From assembly GCF_000519185.1 (NCBI RefSeq), contig NZ_JAFA01000001.1:310001-374000 (forward strand): 64,000 nt of DNA, read 5' to 3'. The translations under genes were made by a program, and so were the position numbers. The DNA is from Paraburkholderia nodosa DSM 21604. GTDB taxonomy: Bacteria; Pseudomonadota; Gammaproteobacteria; Burkholderiales; Burkholderiaceae. Shown here piece by piece: positions 29,104 through 38,290 of the stretch; the first letter of the stretch is position 1; each line of letters starts with the position of its first letter. The notes under the pieces are model-generated. The model was not told where the DNA came from. It saw nothing but the letters and a program-made list of their open reading frames with translations, and made no database searches.

Positions 29104-30495
29104 ATGCGCGAGCTACAAAATCTGATGGCGAGAGTGCTCGACGTATCTGCCGTAATGATCGGCGCCAGCGTGGCTTCGGAGATCCGCTTCGAAGATATCG
29201 TGCCGCGCGGCGTGAACGAAGCCTTCGTGCTGCTCTCCGCGGCCTTCGCGCTCGTGATCTTTCCGGCGTTCGAGCTTTACCAGTCGTGGCGCGGCCGCTC
29301 CAAGGCGCTGCTCGCGGGCCAGGTGTCGCTTGCGTGGCTCGTGGTGCAGGGCTGCGCGCTGATCTCGATGTATTCGACGATGCATCATGTCGACGTCGTT
29401 TCGCGCCTGTGGTTCGCTTACTGGACGGCTCTTGCAGGCGGCTTGCTCATTACGTGGCGCTTCCTTGCGCACGGCGTGCTTTCGCACATGCGGCGCGCGG
29501 GCATGAATCTTCATCAGGTCGCCATCGCGGGTTCCGCTTCGCAGTGCGACGAGATTGTGCGGCGCATCGATGCGGAGCCAGGCTCCGGCTTTCGGGCGAG
29601 CGCGCTCTACAACACCATGCCGCAATCGGCGAGACCCGCGAGCGAGAAAGACGCGCCGGTGTGCGACACGATCGAGGCGCTCGCGCAGCACATCCGTGAG
29701 CATGACGTGCACGAGTTGTGGCTCGCCCTCTCGCTTGCCGAGGAACGCACCGTGGTGCGGCTCGTGAGCGAGTTTCGCAACGACCTCGTGAACATCCGCT
29801 TCATTCCGGACGTGCGCTCGCTGGCCCTGTTCGACACCAGTACGGTGATCGAGCTGCTTGGCGTGCCCGCGATCAACCTCGTCGCCTCGCCGTTGCCCGC
29901 GAGCGCGCAGTTCAAGAAGGCCATGTTCGACCGGGTGTTCGCAACGCTTGCGCTCGTGAGCCTCATGCCGCTTCTCATCGGCATTGCCATTACGGTGAAG
30001 TTTTCCTCGCCTGGGCCGGTGTTGTTCAGGCAGCGCCGCAAGGGCGCCGACGGCCGCGTGTTCACAATCTACAAGTTCCGCACGATGCGCGAGCACAAGG
30101 AAGCACCGGGCACGGTGAGCCAGGCGAAGCGCGACGATCCGCGCGTGACGCGTCTCGGCGCGTTCCTGCGCCGCACGAGTCTCGATGAACTGCCGCAGTT
30201 CTACAACGTGCTGCGCGGCGACATGTCCGTGGTCGGACCGCGCCCGCATGCGCTCGAGCACGACGATCTTTATCAGAGCGTGGTGAAGGGCTACATCAAC
30301 CGCTATCGCATCAAGCCCGGCATTACCGGCTGGGCGCAGGTCAATGGATTTCGCGGCGAGACCGATCGCCTCGAAAAGATGGAAATGCGCGTAGCACACG
30401 ATCTGTATTACCTCGGCCATTGGTCGTTCTGGCTCGACATGCGCATCATCGCGGCCACGATCGTTCACGGGCTGGTTGGCCGCAACGCGTACTGA
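29104..30495 (+). CDS. Undecaprenyl-phosphate hexose-1-phosphate transferase (WcaJ/BceB type)
   Basis: Initiates repeat-unit assembly by moving a hexose-1-phosphate (usually glucose or galactose) from UDP-sugar to undecaprenyl phosphate at the inner membrane. The 463-residue product has an N-terminal membrane region, a central nucleotide-binding-like domain around residues 140-230, and from residue 273 the bacterial sugar transferase domain with SPGPVLFRQRRKGADGR, YKFRTMREH, RRTSLDELPQFYNVLRGDMS and VGPRPHA. The ATG after a GGGAGAAA ribosome-binding site is used, 41 bp after manC. Confidence 0.93.
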   Translation: MRELQNLMARVLDVSAVMIGASVASEIRFEDIVPRGVNEAFVLLSAAFALVIFPAFELYQSWRGRSKALLAGQVSLAWLVVQGCALISMYSTMHHVDVVSRLWFAYWTALAGGLLITWRFLAHGVLSHMRRAGMNLHQVAIAGSASQCDEIVRRIDAEPGSGFRASALYNTMPQSARPASEKDAPVCDTIEALAQHIREHDVHELWLALSLAEERTVVRLVSEFRNDLVNIRFIPDVRSLALFDTSTVIELLGVPAINLVASPLPASAQFKKAMFDRVFATLALVSLMPLLIGIAITVKFSSPGPVLFRQRRKGADGRVFTIYKFRTMREHKEAPGTVSQAKRDDPRVTRLGAFLRRTSLDELPQFYNVLRGDMSVVGPRPHALEHDDLYQSVVKGYINRYRIKPGITGWAQVNGFRGETDRLEKMEMRVAHDLYYLGHWSFWLDMRIIAATIVHGLVGRNAY

Positions 30496-30557
30496 GCGCT
30501 GCGGCGCATTCGAGCAAGCATCACCAGCAAGCAACACCAGGTTTCGGGAGAAGCAAG

Positions 30558-32789
30558 ATGGCGATGAATTATGACGGCGCTTACTATGGCGCAGCAGGCG
30601 CCGACGAGCGATACCTAGGCGACTACCTGCAAACGATGGTGGCGAACTGGCGCGCCATCGCGATCGTGACGCTCGCCGTCACGCTGCTGGGCGCGGCCTA
30701 TGCGTTCCTCGCCACGCCGACCTATCGGGCCGACGTGCTGTTCCACCTCGTCGACAAGGGCGACGCCAGCAAGAAGGACAGCAGCCTGCCGCCGCTCACG
30801 GGCATGTTCGACGAGAAGTCGACCGCGAACGGCGTGATCGAAATGCTGAAGTCGCGCAACGTAACCGAGGAAACGGTGCGCAAGCTCCACCTCGACATTT
30901 CGGCGCGGCCGCGCGAAATGCCCGTGATCGGCGGCATGCTCTCCGGCATCCTGGGCTCGCCCTGGGCGCAGAAGCTGCCCGGGTTCATACGACCGTCCGG
31001 CTATGCATGGGGCGGCGGCGACATCAAGGTATCGCGCTTCGATACGCCCGAGGCGATGTATGAGCGCGACTTCACGATCGTCGCCGGCGAAGAGCCCGGC
31101 ACCTTCACGCTGCGCGACCCCGACGGCATTCCGCTTCTGCAGGGCCGCGTGGGCGAGGACGTGAGCGCGAACACGTCGGCCGGGCCGATCGCGCTGCACG
31201 TCGACAGTTTGAGCGGGTCACCCGGAACGCCTTTCCTGCTCACGCGCGCCTCGACGCTGACCACTGTCGACCGGCTGGAGAATTCGCTGCAGATCCAGGA
31301 AGTCGGACTGCAGTCCGGCGTGATCCGCGCGAGTCTCGAAGGCCACAACAGCAAGACGACGGCCGCGATCCTCAACAACGTGGCGCACGAGTTCATCAAG
31401 CAGGACATCGCGAGCCGTTCAGCGGAAGCGGAACACATGCTCGCGTTCCTCGACGACCAGCTGCCGCAACTGCGCTCGCAGGTCGACGCGGCCGAGCAGA
31501 AGTACAACAAGTTCCGTAACGAGCACGGCACCGTCGATCTCGGCGAAGAAAGCCGGCTGCTGCTCCAGCAGGTGAGCGACAACAAGATCCGTCTCGAAGA
31601 CCTGCGCCAGCAACGCGCGGAACTCGCGCAGCGTTTCACCGAGCACCACCCGGCCGTTCAGGCGCTCGACGCGCAGATCGGCACGCTGCAAGCGGCGCAG
31701 TCGCAGCTCACGCGTAATGTGGCGCAACTGCCGGACACGGAACAGTCCGCCGTGCGCCTCTTGCGCGACGTGCATGTGAGCACGGAGCTTTACACGAGCC
31801 TCCTGAACAGCGCGCAGCAACTGCGTGTGGCGCGCGCGGGCCAGGTAGGCGACGTGCGCGTGGTCGATTTCGCCGAGGCGCCGGATGATCCCGTGCGTCC
31901 GAAGAAGCTGCTCGTGATCGCGCTCGCGATCGGCGCGGGGCTCGTGCTGGGCGTGCTCGTCGCGTTCGTGCGCAAGTCGCTGTACGGCGGCGTGGAGCGC
32001 CCGGACGAGCTCGAAGCCGCACTCGGCGTGCCGGTCTTCGCCGTGGTGCCGCGCAGCCCGCAACAGTTGCGGCTGCAGCATCACGTCACCTTGCGCCGGC
32101 GCGGGCTGCACGTGCTCGCCCAGCAGAACCCGCAGGACGTCGCGGTGGAAGGCGTGCGCAGCCTGCGCACCTCGCTGCAGCTCACGCTCAACGATGCGCG
32201 CAACAACATCGTGATGCTCACGGGCTCGCGGCCCGACATCGGCAAATCGTTCCTCTCGGTCAATCTCGCTGCGCTGGTCGCCTCGGTGAACAAGCGCGTG
32301 CTGATCGTCGACGGCGACATGCGGCGCGGCGACGTGCACTCGCACTTCGGCATTGCGCACCAGCCGGGTCTCTCCGACGTGCTGCTCGGCGCCGATCTGG
32401 ACCAGGCGATCCAGCACGAGGTGCTGCCTGGACTCGACGTGCTCGCCAAGGGCTCGCTGCATTCGCATCCGTCCGAGCTGCTGATGAGCCCGCGCTTCGA
32501 GTCGCTGCTCGAAGAACTGGGGGCGCGGTATGACCTCGTGATCGTCGATACGCCGCCGGTGCTCGCGGTGACCGACTCGACCGTGATCGGACGCTACGCG
32601 GGCACGACGCTGCTCGCGATCCGCCATGGCCGCCACCCGATTTCGGAGCTCGAGGAGACGGTCAAGCGCCTGCGCATTGGCGGCGTGAATCTGCGCGGCG
32701 TGCTGCTCACCGACGTGCCGAAGACCGGCGCATTCATCGGCGGCGGGTATCGCGGCGGTTACTACGGTTACGAAAGCGTTTCAGGGTAG
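30558..32789 (+). CDS. Polysaccharide co-polymerase / bacterial tyrosine autokinase (Wzc/BceF type)
   Basis: Controls chain length and export through cycles of tyrosine autophosphorylation. The 743-residue product has two membrane helices (about 31-52 and 452-470) enclosing a periplasmic Wzz domain with coiled-coil segments, then a cytoplasmic BY-kinase domain: Walker A TGSRPDIGKS with Lys563, VLIVDGDMRRG, Walker B VIVDTPPV, and a C-terminal tyrosine cluster (GYRGGYYGYE). The start at ATG 30558 follows GGGAGAAG; a longer upstream frame overlaps the previous gene and is rejected. No cognate low-molecular-weight tyrosine phosphatase lies nearby. Confidence 0.94.
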   Translation: MAMNYDGAYYGAAGADERYLGDYLQTMVANWRAIAIVTLAVTLLGAAYAFLATPTYRADVLFHLVDKGDASKKDSSLPPLTGMFDEKSTANGVIEMLKSRNVTEETVRKLHLDISARPREMPVIGGMLSGILGSPWAQKLPGFIRPSGYAWGGGDIKVSRFDTPEAMYERDFTIVAGEEPGTFTLRDPDGIPLLQGRVGEDVSANTSAGPIALHVDSLSGSPGTPFLLTRASTLTTVDRLENSLQIQEVGLQSGVIRASLEGHNSKTTAAILNNVAHEFIKQDIASRSAEAEHMLAFLDDQLPQLRSQVDAAEQKYNKFRNEHGTVDLGEESRLLLQQVSDNKIRLEDLRQQRAELAQRFTEHHPAVQALDAQIGTLQAAQSQLTRNVAQLPDTEQSAVRLLRDVHVSTELYTSLLNSAQQLRVARAGQVGDVRVVDFAEAPDDPVRPKKLLVIALAIGAGLVLGVLVAFVRKSLYGGVERPDELEAALGVPVFAVVPRSPQQLRLQHHVTLRRRGLHVLAQQNPQDVAVEGVRSLRTSLQLTLNDARNNIVMLTGSRPDIGKSFLSVNLAALVASVNKRVLIVDGDMRRGDVHSHFGIAHQPGLSDVLLGADLDQAIQHEVLPGLDVLAKGSLHSHPSELLMSPRFESLLEELGARYDLVIVDTPPVLAVTDSTVIGRYAGTTLLAIRHGRHPISELEETVKRLRIGGVNLRGVLLTDVPKTGAFIGGGYRGGYYGYESVSG

Positions 32790-32883
32790 TAGCAGGGTAA
32801 CAGCAGGTTGACGGCCGGTTTTCGGGCCGCCCGTCGATGGTGAAAACCACCGAATCCCATTTCGCGCACGCGAGGAGAGAACG

Positions 32884-34008
32884 ATGGCAATGGCTCGTAA
32901 AGTTGCTTTGATTACCGGCATCACCGGTCAGGACGGTTCGTATCTGGCAGAACTGCTTTTGAACAAGGGCTATGAGGTGCATGGCATCAAGCGCCGCTCA
33001 TCGCTCTTCAACACGGACCGCATCGATCACCTGTATCGCGATGCACACGACTCGGAGCCCGGCATCCACCTGCATCACGGCGAAATGACCGACACCACGG
33101 CCTTGTTGCGGGTGGTCCAGGAGATCGCGCCCGATGAAGTCTACAACCTCGCCGCGCAGAGCCACGTGGCCGTGTCGTTCGACGAGCCCGAGTACACCGC
33201 GAACGCGGACGGCCTCGGCACACTGCGCATTCTGGAAGCGATCCGCATTCTCGGCCTCGCGAAGAAAACGCGCTTCTACCAGGCTTCGACGTCCGAGCTG
33301 TACGGGCTCGTGCAGGAGGTGCCGCAGCGCGAAACCACGCCGTTCTACCCGCGTAGCCCGTATGCGGTCGCGAAACTGTTCGCCTACTGGACCACGGTCA
33401 ACTACCGCGAGGCCTACGGCATCTACGCGTGCAACGGCATTCTCTTCAACCACGAGTCGCCGCAGCGCGGCGAGACTTTCGTCACGCGCAAGATCACGCG
33501 TGCGATTGCCCGCATCGCCGTCGGGTTGCAGAAGGAACTGTATCTCGGCAACCTCTCGGCCATGCGCGACTGGGGCCATGCGCGCGATTACGTCGACATG
33601 CAGTGGCGCATGCTCCAGCAGGAGAAGCCCGAGGACTTCGTGATCGCGACGGGCGTGCAGTACAGCGTGCGCGACTTCGTGCGCGCGGCGGCGGCGGAAC
33701 TGGGCATCACGGTGCGTTTCGAGGGCAGCGGTGTCGATGAGGTCGGCATTGTCGACCACGTCGACTCGCGTGAGATGCGGCTCGAAGCAGGTCAGGTGAT
33801 CCTGCGTGTCGACCCGCGCTACTTCCGCCCGGCCGAGGTCGAGACGCTGCTTGGCGACGCCTCCAAGGCGCAGGAGAAGCTGGGCTGGAAGCCCGCCACC
33901 TCGTTCCAGGCGCTCGTCAAGGAAATGGTGCGAGCCGACTATCAGGCCGCCCGGCGCGACGCGCTCGTCACGCTGGCCGGCTTCAAGGCTCTCGAACATC
34001 ACGAGTGA
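32884..34008 (+). CDS. gmd: GDP-mannose 4,6-dehydratase
   Basis: Converts GDP-mannose to GDP-4-keto-6-deoxymannose. The 374-residue product has the NADP-binding motif [31 protein letters not shown], the active-site STSELYG and the [10 protein letters not shown] catalytic tyrosine/lysine, all typical of Gmd. GAGGAGAG precedes the ATG. It is followed six bases later by fcl, so the two are translationally linked. Confidence 0.97.
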   Translation: MAMARKVALITGITGQDGSYLAELLLNKGYEVHGIKRRSSLFNTDRIDHLYRDAHDSEPGIHLHHGEMTDTTALLRVVQEIAPDEVYNLAAQSHVAVSFDEPEYTANADGLGTLRILEAIRILGLAKKTRFYQASTSELYGLVQEVPQRETTPFYPRSPYAVAKLFAYWTTVNYREAYGIYACNGILFNHESPQRGETFVTRKITRAIARIAVGLQKELYLGNLSAMRDWGHARDYVDMQWRMLQQEKPEDFVIATGVQYSVRDFVRAAAAELGITVRFEGSGVDEVGIVDHVDSREMRLEAGQVILRVDPRYFRPAEVETLLGDASKAQEKLGWKPATSFQALVKEMVRADYQAARRDALVTLAGFKALEHHE

Positions 34009-34014
34009 GATGCC

Positions 34015-34974
34015 ATGGACAAGAACTCCCGAATCTTCGTTGCCGGCCACCGCGGCATGGTGGGCTCAGCGCTCGTGCGCGCGTTGCAGGCGCACGGCTA
34101 CCATAACCTCGTCACGCGTCCCCACTCGGAGCTCGACCTCACCGATCAGGCCGCGGTCGACGCCTTTTTCGAAGGCGAGCACATCGACGCGGTGCTGCTC
34201 GCGGCCGCGCGCGTGGGCGGCATCCTCGCGAATTCGACGCAGCCCGCACAGTTCGCCTGGGATAACCTGGCGATCGAGACCAACGTGATCCGGGCGTCGT
34301 ACAACGCGGGCGTGCAGCGCCTCGTGTTCTTCGGCTCGTCGTGCATTTATCCGCGCGAATGCCCGCAGCCGATCCGCGAAGCCTATCTGCTCACCTCGCC
34401 GCTCGAGCCGACCAACGAGGCCTATGCGATCGCGAAGATCGCGGGCCTGAAGCTCTGCGAAGCGTACAACCGCCAGTACGGCACGCATTTCGTCTCGCTC
34501 ATGCCGACCAACCTGTACGGCCCCAACGACAACTACGACCTCGGCAGCAGCCATGTGCTGCCCGCGCTGATCCGCAAGGCGCACGAGGCGCGCAGCAACG
34601 GCCAGCGCACGCTGACGGTCTGGGGTTCGGGCAGGCCGCGCCGCGAGTTCCTGCACGTCGACGATCTCGCCGATGCGACGATCTTCGTGCTCGAGCACGA
34701 GACCGGCGACGGCGTGTACAACGTCGGCGTCGGCGAAGACCTGTCGATCCGCGACCTCGCGCAGCGCGTGTGCGACGTGGTGGGCTTCGAAGGCGAACTG
34801 GTATTCGACTCGACCAAGCCCGACGGCACGCCGCGCAAGCTGCTCGACGTTTCGCGCCTCGGCGATCTGGGCTGGCACGCGCACATCGGCCTCCAGGAGG
34901 GGCTCGCCCGCACCTACGACGACTTTCTGCAAACCCAGGCCGCGCCGGCGTACGAGGCGGGCATGCGGGCTTGA
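34015..34974 (+). CDS. fcl: GDP-L-fucose synthase
   Basis: Epimerase-reductase that turns GDP-4-keto-6-deoxymannose into GDP-L-fucose. The 319-residue product has [29 protein letters not shown] and the [11 protein letters not shown] catalytic pair, and ends with the C-terminal substrate region [12 protein letters not shown]. It is an Fcl/WcaG-type enzyme rather than the GDP-rhamnose reductase of the cepacian locus, so the polymer should contain L-fucose. Confidence 0.95.
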   Translation: MDKNSRIFVAGHRGMVGSALVRALQAHGYHNLVTRPHSELDLTDQAAVDAFFEGEHIDAVLLAAARVGGILANSTQPAQFAWDNLAIETNVIRASYNAGVQRLVFFGSSCIYPRECPQPIREAYLLTSPLEPTNEAYAIAKIAGLKLCEAYNRQYGTHFVSLMPTNLYGPNDNYDLGSSHVLPALIRKAHEARSNGQRTLTVWGSGRPRREFLHVDDLADATIFVLEHETGDGVYNVGVGEDLSIRDLAQRVCDVVGFEGELVFDSTKPDGTPRKLLDVSRLGDLGWHAHIGLQEGLARTYDDFLQTQAAPAYEAGMRA

Positions 34975-35050
34975 TGTGGCCTGACGGGACCGATGGCTTT
35001 CAAACGATCGGCTCAAAAGGACGAAAGGGAAGAGGCGTCTGGTTGGTGGT

Positions 35051-35092
35051 GGGCGTCGTGCGCGGACCGGATGCACGACGCCCGCTTTTTTT
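35051..35092 (+). terminator. Terminator after gmd-fcl
   Basis: An 11-bp perfect stem (GGGCGTCGTGC and GCACGACGCCC, eleven-base loop) followed by GC and seven T. It closes the manC-to-fcl block, so wcaI, on the same strand 73 bp downstream, needs its own promoter or read-through. Confidence 0.85.
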
Positions 35093-35164
35093 CGCTCGGC
35101 GCGCGAGACGATTAAAAGCGGTAGACAAGCAGCTCAAAAGCAGTACAGGGACGGAAGCGACGCA

Positions 35165-36562
35165 ATGAGAATCCTGATCTACGGACTGAATTACGCGCCC
35201 GAAGTCACAGGCGTCGGCAAATACACGGCCGAAATGGCGGAGCTGCTCGCGGCGCACGGCCATGAGGTGCGCGTGATCTGCGCGCCGCCTTATTACCCGC
35301 AGTGGCGCGTGCATGAAGGCTATCGCGCGGGGCGTTACCAACACGAAACGTTGCGGGGCGTGAGCGTCTGGCGTGCGCCGCTGTGGGTGCCGGCACAGCA
35401 GGGCGGCTTCAAGCGCATCGTGCATCTGGCGAGTTTCGCGCTCTCGTCGCTGCCGCTTCTCGTGCGACTCGCGGCGTGGCGGCCCCAGGCCGTCATGCTG
35501 ATCGTGCCGACGCTCTTCTGCGCGCCCGGCGCACTCATGCTCGCGCGCGCCGTCGGCGCGCGCAGCTGGCTGCATATTCAGGACTTCGAAGTCGATGCGG
35601 CATTCGATCTGGGGCTTCTGCGCGGCGGCCAGGGGTCGCGTCTCGGGCGCGGCGCTCTCGCCGGCGAACGCTGGCTGCTGCGGCGCTTCGACGTCGTCTC
35701 GTCGATTTCGGCGCGCATGGTCGAGCGCGCCATCGACAAGGGCGTAGACGCCGCGCGCGCCGTGTGCCTGCCGAACTGGGTCGACACCGAGGCGATCTTC
35801 CCGCTGCCGTATCCGAGCGCGTTCCGGCGGCGCCTCGGCATCCCGCAGGACAACACCGTCGTGCTGTACTCGGGGAACATGGGGGCGAAGCAGGGCATCG
35901 AAATTCTCGCGGACGTCGCAATGGCGCTCGCCGCGCGGCCCGATATCAGCTTCGTGTTCTGCGGCGACGGCGCGGCCAAGCGGGAGCTGATGGCGCGTTG
36001 CGAGCCGCTCTCGAACTGTCATGTGCTGCCGCTGCAGCCGTCTTCGATGCTCAACGAACTGCTGAACGTGGCCGATATCCACGTGCTGCCGCAGCGCAAC
36101 GACGCCGCCGACCTCGTGATGCCCTCGAAGCTCACCGGCATGCTCGCGAGCGGCCGTGCGGTGGTCGCCATGGTGCGGCGCGGCACGAGTCTCTTCGACG
36201 TGGTCTCGGACCACGGAATCGTGGTGCCCCCAGAGGACAGCGAGGCGCTCGCTGCGGCGATCGTCGATCTGGCCGGCGACCCCGCGCGCCGTGCCGGGCT
36301 TGGCCGTACCGCGCGGCGCTACGCGAAGCGCATGCTGTCACCGCAAGCGATCTTCGGTGTGCTCGAAGCGAGGCTTGCCGGGCTCGCGGGCGAGGTTGCC
36401 GAGCCGGCGGGCCAGACGCAGGTCGAGCTGCAGACCGCGGCAAGTGGCCCTTCTTCTTCGACACAGCAAGCTGCGGGTCAATCTGCGAATCTGAATCAAC
36501 CTGCGAGTCATGCAGGCAAAGGCGGATCGACGTTGCCGGAGGTCGAGCAGTCCGATGTGTGA
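35165..36562 (+). CDS. wcaI: WcaI-family glycosyltransferase
   Basis: GT-B glycosyltransferase of the colanic-acid WcaI type. The 465-residue product has the N-terminal signature MRILIYGLNYAPEVTGVGKY, CAPPYYPQW, WLHIQDFEVDAAFDLGLL, and a C-terminal Rossmann domain with SGNMGAKQGIEILADVA and LVMPSKLTGMLASGRAVVAM. The last 50 residues are a low-complexity Gln/Ser-rich tail not seen in the core family. In E. coli WcaI is thought to add a fucose or glucose residue; the exact sugar here is unknown. Confidence 0.9.
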   Translation: MRILIYGLNYAPEVTGVGKYTAEMAELLAAHGHEVRVICAPPYYPQWRVHEGYRAGRYQHETLRGVSVWRAPLWVPAQQGGFKRIVHLASFALSSLPLLVRLAAWRPQAVMLIVPTLFCAPGALMLARAVGARSWLHIQDFEVDAAFDLGLLRGGQGSRLGRGALAGERWLLRRFDVVSSISARMVERAIDKGVDAARAVCLPNWVDTEAIFPLPYPSAFRRRLGIPQDNTVVLYSGNMGAKQGIEILADVAMALAARPDISFVFCGDGAAKRELMARCEPLSNCHVLPLQPSSMLNELLNVADIHVLPQRNDAADLVMPSKLTGMLASGRAVVAMVRRGTSLFDVVSDHGIVVPPEDSEALAAAIVDLAGDPARRAGLGRTARRYAKRMLSPQAIFGVLEARLAGLAGEVAEPAGQTQVELQTAASGPSSSTQQAAGQSANLNQPASHAGKGGSTLPEVEQSDV

Positions 36563-36620
36563 GCGACTGCGCCCAGGGCCGCGAGGGTGGCCTTGGGCTG
36601 TCCCCGACCGCTAGCGGAGC

Positions 36621-37271
36621 TTACCAGGGCGACTTGTAGAGTTCGGAGTTGGACTGGTCCGGCGACCCGTACGGGCTGCCATACGGATTGCCGTAGACCT
36701 GCGCAGTTGGCGAGGTTTGGCTGGCGCCGTAGTCATAGCCGGCCGCTGAGCGCTTGCCCCCTGCACCGCCCCCGCCGGTGCTCCTCGCCACCGAATTGCC
36801 GGCGCGCGACATGCCGTTCGCGCCGATCCTGCTGTGGCTCGCGGCGCCCCTGCCGCCTGCGCTCGAAGCGCTGCTTCTGTCGCCCCTGCCGCCGTTGGCG
36901 CTCGCCGCGCTCGCGGCGTAATCCCCAGGCGTCACGACGTGCATGTGCTTTTCGTTCGTGAGCGCGTCTCGCGCGTCGTCTGGCGAAGCGCCGTTGCTGC
37001 TGTACGGGGTCACGCTGTACGGGTTGTCCGAAGTGCCCGGACCGCCGAGCAGGCGCTGTTCGTCGAGTTGCTGGCGCTGCACGGCGTTGGCGGGGGTGTC
37101 GCCCCGGCCGCTTTGGCTACTCTGGTCACTCGCGGCAGCGGGGGAGCCACCGGTGGCGGCGCCGTACGCGGTGTTCTGCGCACACACCGCGCACGGCCAT
37201 GCGGCGCACGCGGCTTGCAGCGCGGCGGCGAGGACGTAAGGCGCAACTTGATGACGATAAGAGCTGGACAT
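36621..37271 (-). CDS. Secreted low-complexity protein of unknown function
   Basis: A 216-residue frame on the strand opposite its neighbours wcaI and wcaF. It starts with a signal peptide (YVLAAALQAACAAWPCAVCAQ, likely cut after CAQ). The mature part is rich in Gly, Ser, Ala and Asn with almost no hydrophobic core. It includes NPYSVTPYSSN, a Gly/Ser run around residues 125-175, and a C-terminal repeat GNPYGSPYGSPDQ ending in LYKSPW. It looks extracytoplasmic and disordered. No family recognised. Confidence in translation rests on the signal peptide and ordered tail; no clear ribosome-binding site is present. Confidence 0.65.
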   Translation of the reverse strand: MSSSYRHQVAPYVLAAALQAACAAWPCAVCAQNTAYGAATGGSPAAASDQSSQSGRGDTPANAVQRQQLDEQRLLGGPGTSDNPYSVTPYSSNGASPDDARDALTNEKHMHVVTPGDYAASAASANGGRGDRSSASSAGGRGAASHSRIGANGMSRAGNSVARSTGGGGAGGKRSAAGYDYGASQTSPTAQVYGNPYGSPYGSPDQSNSELYKSPW

Positions 37272-37498
37272 GGCATGGATCCCGCGCGCCGCGAACGATG
37301 CGGCGTCAAGCCTTCATGTTGCCCACGCGGCGTCGCGCCGCTGCGCCAAAACCCCTGCCGTGTCGGCCACGCGTGCGAGGCGCTGCGGTGGCCGCCCGAT
37401 AATGAAATCGTGGCTTGATGCGTCCCGCTATGCGGGCCGCCGGGCTTGCAACCCGCAGGAAGCCAACAGGAACCGACCCGGATGGGCAAGGAGCGTTC

Positions 37499-38200
37499 AT
37501 GACGGAAGCGGTCGAAGGTTTAGGGACCCGCAAAGGGAGCGCCGGCGCGGCCGGGCGCAGGGAAGGGGCGGGCGAAGCGCCGCCCGCAGGCATCGTGCCG
37601 CCACAAGCCGCCAATGACGCACGAGCCGCGGAAATCCGCGTGATCGATTTGAGTCGCGCGGGCAAGGGCAACTACGTCGCGCGCCGGGGCAAGCTCGTGC
37701 AGGCCGCGTGGTATCTGGTCGAGACCTGCGTGCTCGACAACCGCCTGCTGCCGCTTTCCGCGCTGCGCGTGGGCTTGCTGCGCCTGTTCGGCGCGAAGAT
37801 CGGCCAGGACTGCCGCCTCGTCCATCCCATGCGCGTGAAGGCGCCGTGGAATCTGGAAATGGGCGACAACTGCTGGATCGGTGTGGACGTGTGGATCTAC
37901 AACCAGGCGCCCATCCGCATCGGCTCGAACGTTTGCCTTTCGCAGGGCGCGTTTCTCAGCGCCGGTTCGCACGACATGCGCACGAACATGGATCTGCACG
38001 TCGCGCCGATCGTGATCGAGGACGGCGCGTGGGTCTCGTCGAAATGCGTGGTGCAGATGGGCGTGACGATCGGGCGCTCGGCGGTCGTCACGCCGCTCTC
38101 GGTCGTGCATCGCTCGCTGGAAGCCGGCGGCGTGTATGGCGGCAATCCGTGCCGCTTTATCCGCTGGCGTTTCGAGGAAAGCCAGCCGCCCCAGGCATAA
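37499..38200 (+). CDS. wcaF: WcaF-type polysaccharide O-acetyltransferase
   Basis: Left-handed beta-helix (hexapeptide) acetyltransferase that acetylates a sugar of the repeat unit in the cytoplasm. The 233-residue product has an unusual 45-residue Gly/Ala/Arg-rich N-terminal extension, then the WcaF core: GAKIGQDCRLVHPMRVKAPW, GDNCWIGVDVWIYNQAPI, SQGAFLSAGSHDMRT and AWVSSKCVVQMGVTIG. AAGGAG lies a few bases before the ATG. Confidence 0.92.
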   Translation: MTEAVEGLGTRKGSAGAAGRREGAGEAPPAGIVPPQAANDARAAEIRVIDLSRAGKGNYVARRGKLVQAAWYLVETCVLDNRLLPLSALRVGLLRLFGAKIGQDCRLVHPMRVKAPWNLEMGDNCWIGVDVWIYNQAPIRIGSNVCLSQGAFLSAGSHDMRTNMDLHVAPIVIEDGAWVSSKCVVQMGVTIGRSAVVTPLSVVHRSLEAGGVYGGNPCRFIRWRFEESQPPQA

Positions 38201-38246
38201 GGGCAGCGCGAGGCTGGCTCGTTTCAAGCAGATTCATTCGTCGCAC

Positions 38247-38268
38247 GAGCAGGCCCGAAGGCCTGCTC
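38247..38268. terminator. Hairpin between convergent wcaF and wza
   Basis: A 9-bp perfect stem (GAGCAGGCC and GGCCTGCTC) with a CGAA tetraloop in the gap between the two stops. Neither side has a good T-run, so the terminator call is moderate. Confidence 0.45.
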
Positions 38269-38290
38269 ATACTCATACGAACCCCACCGT

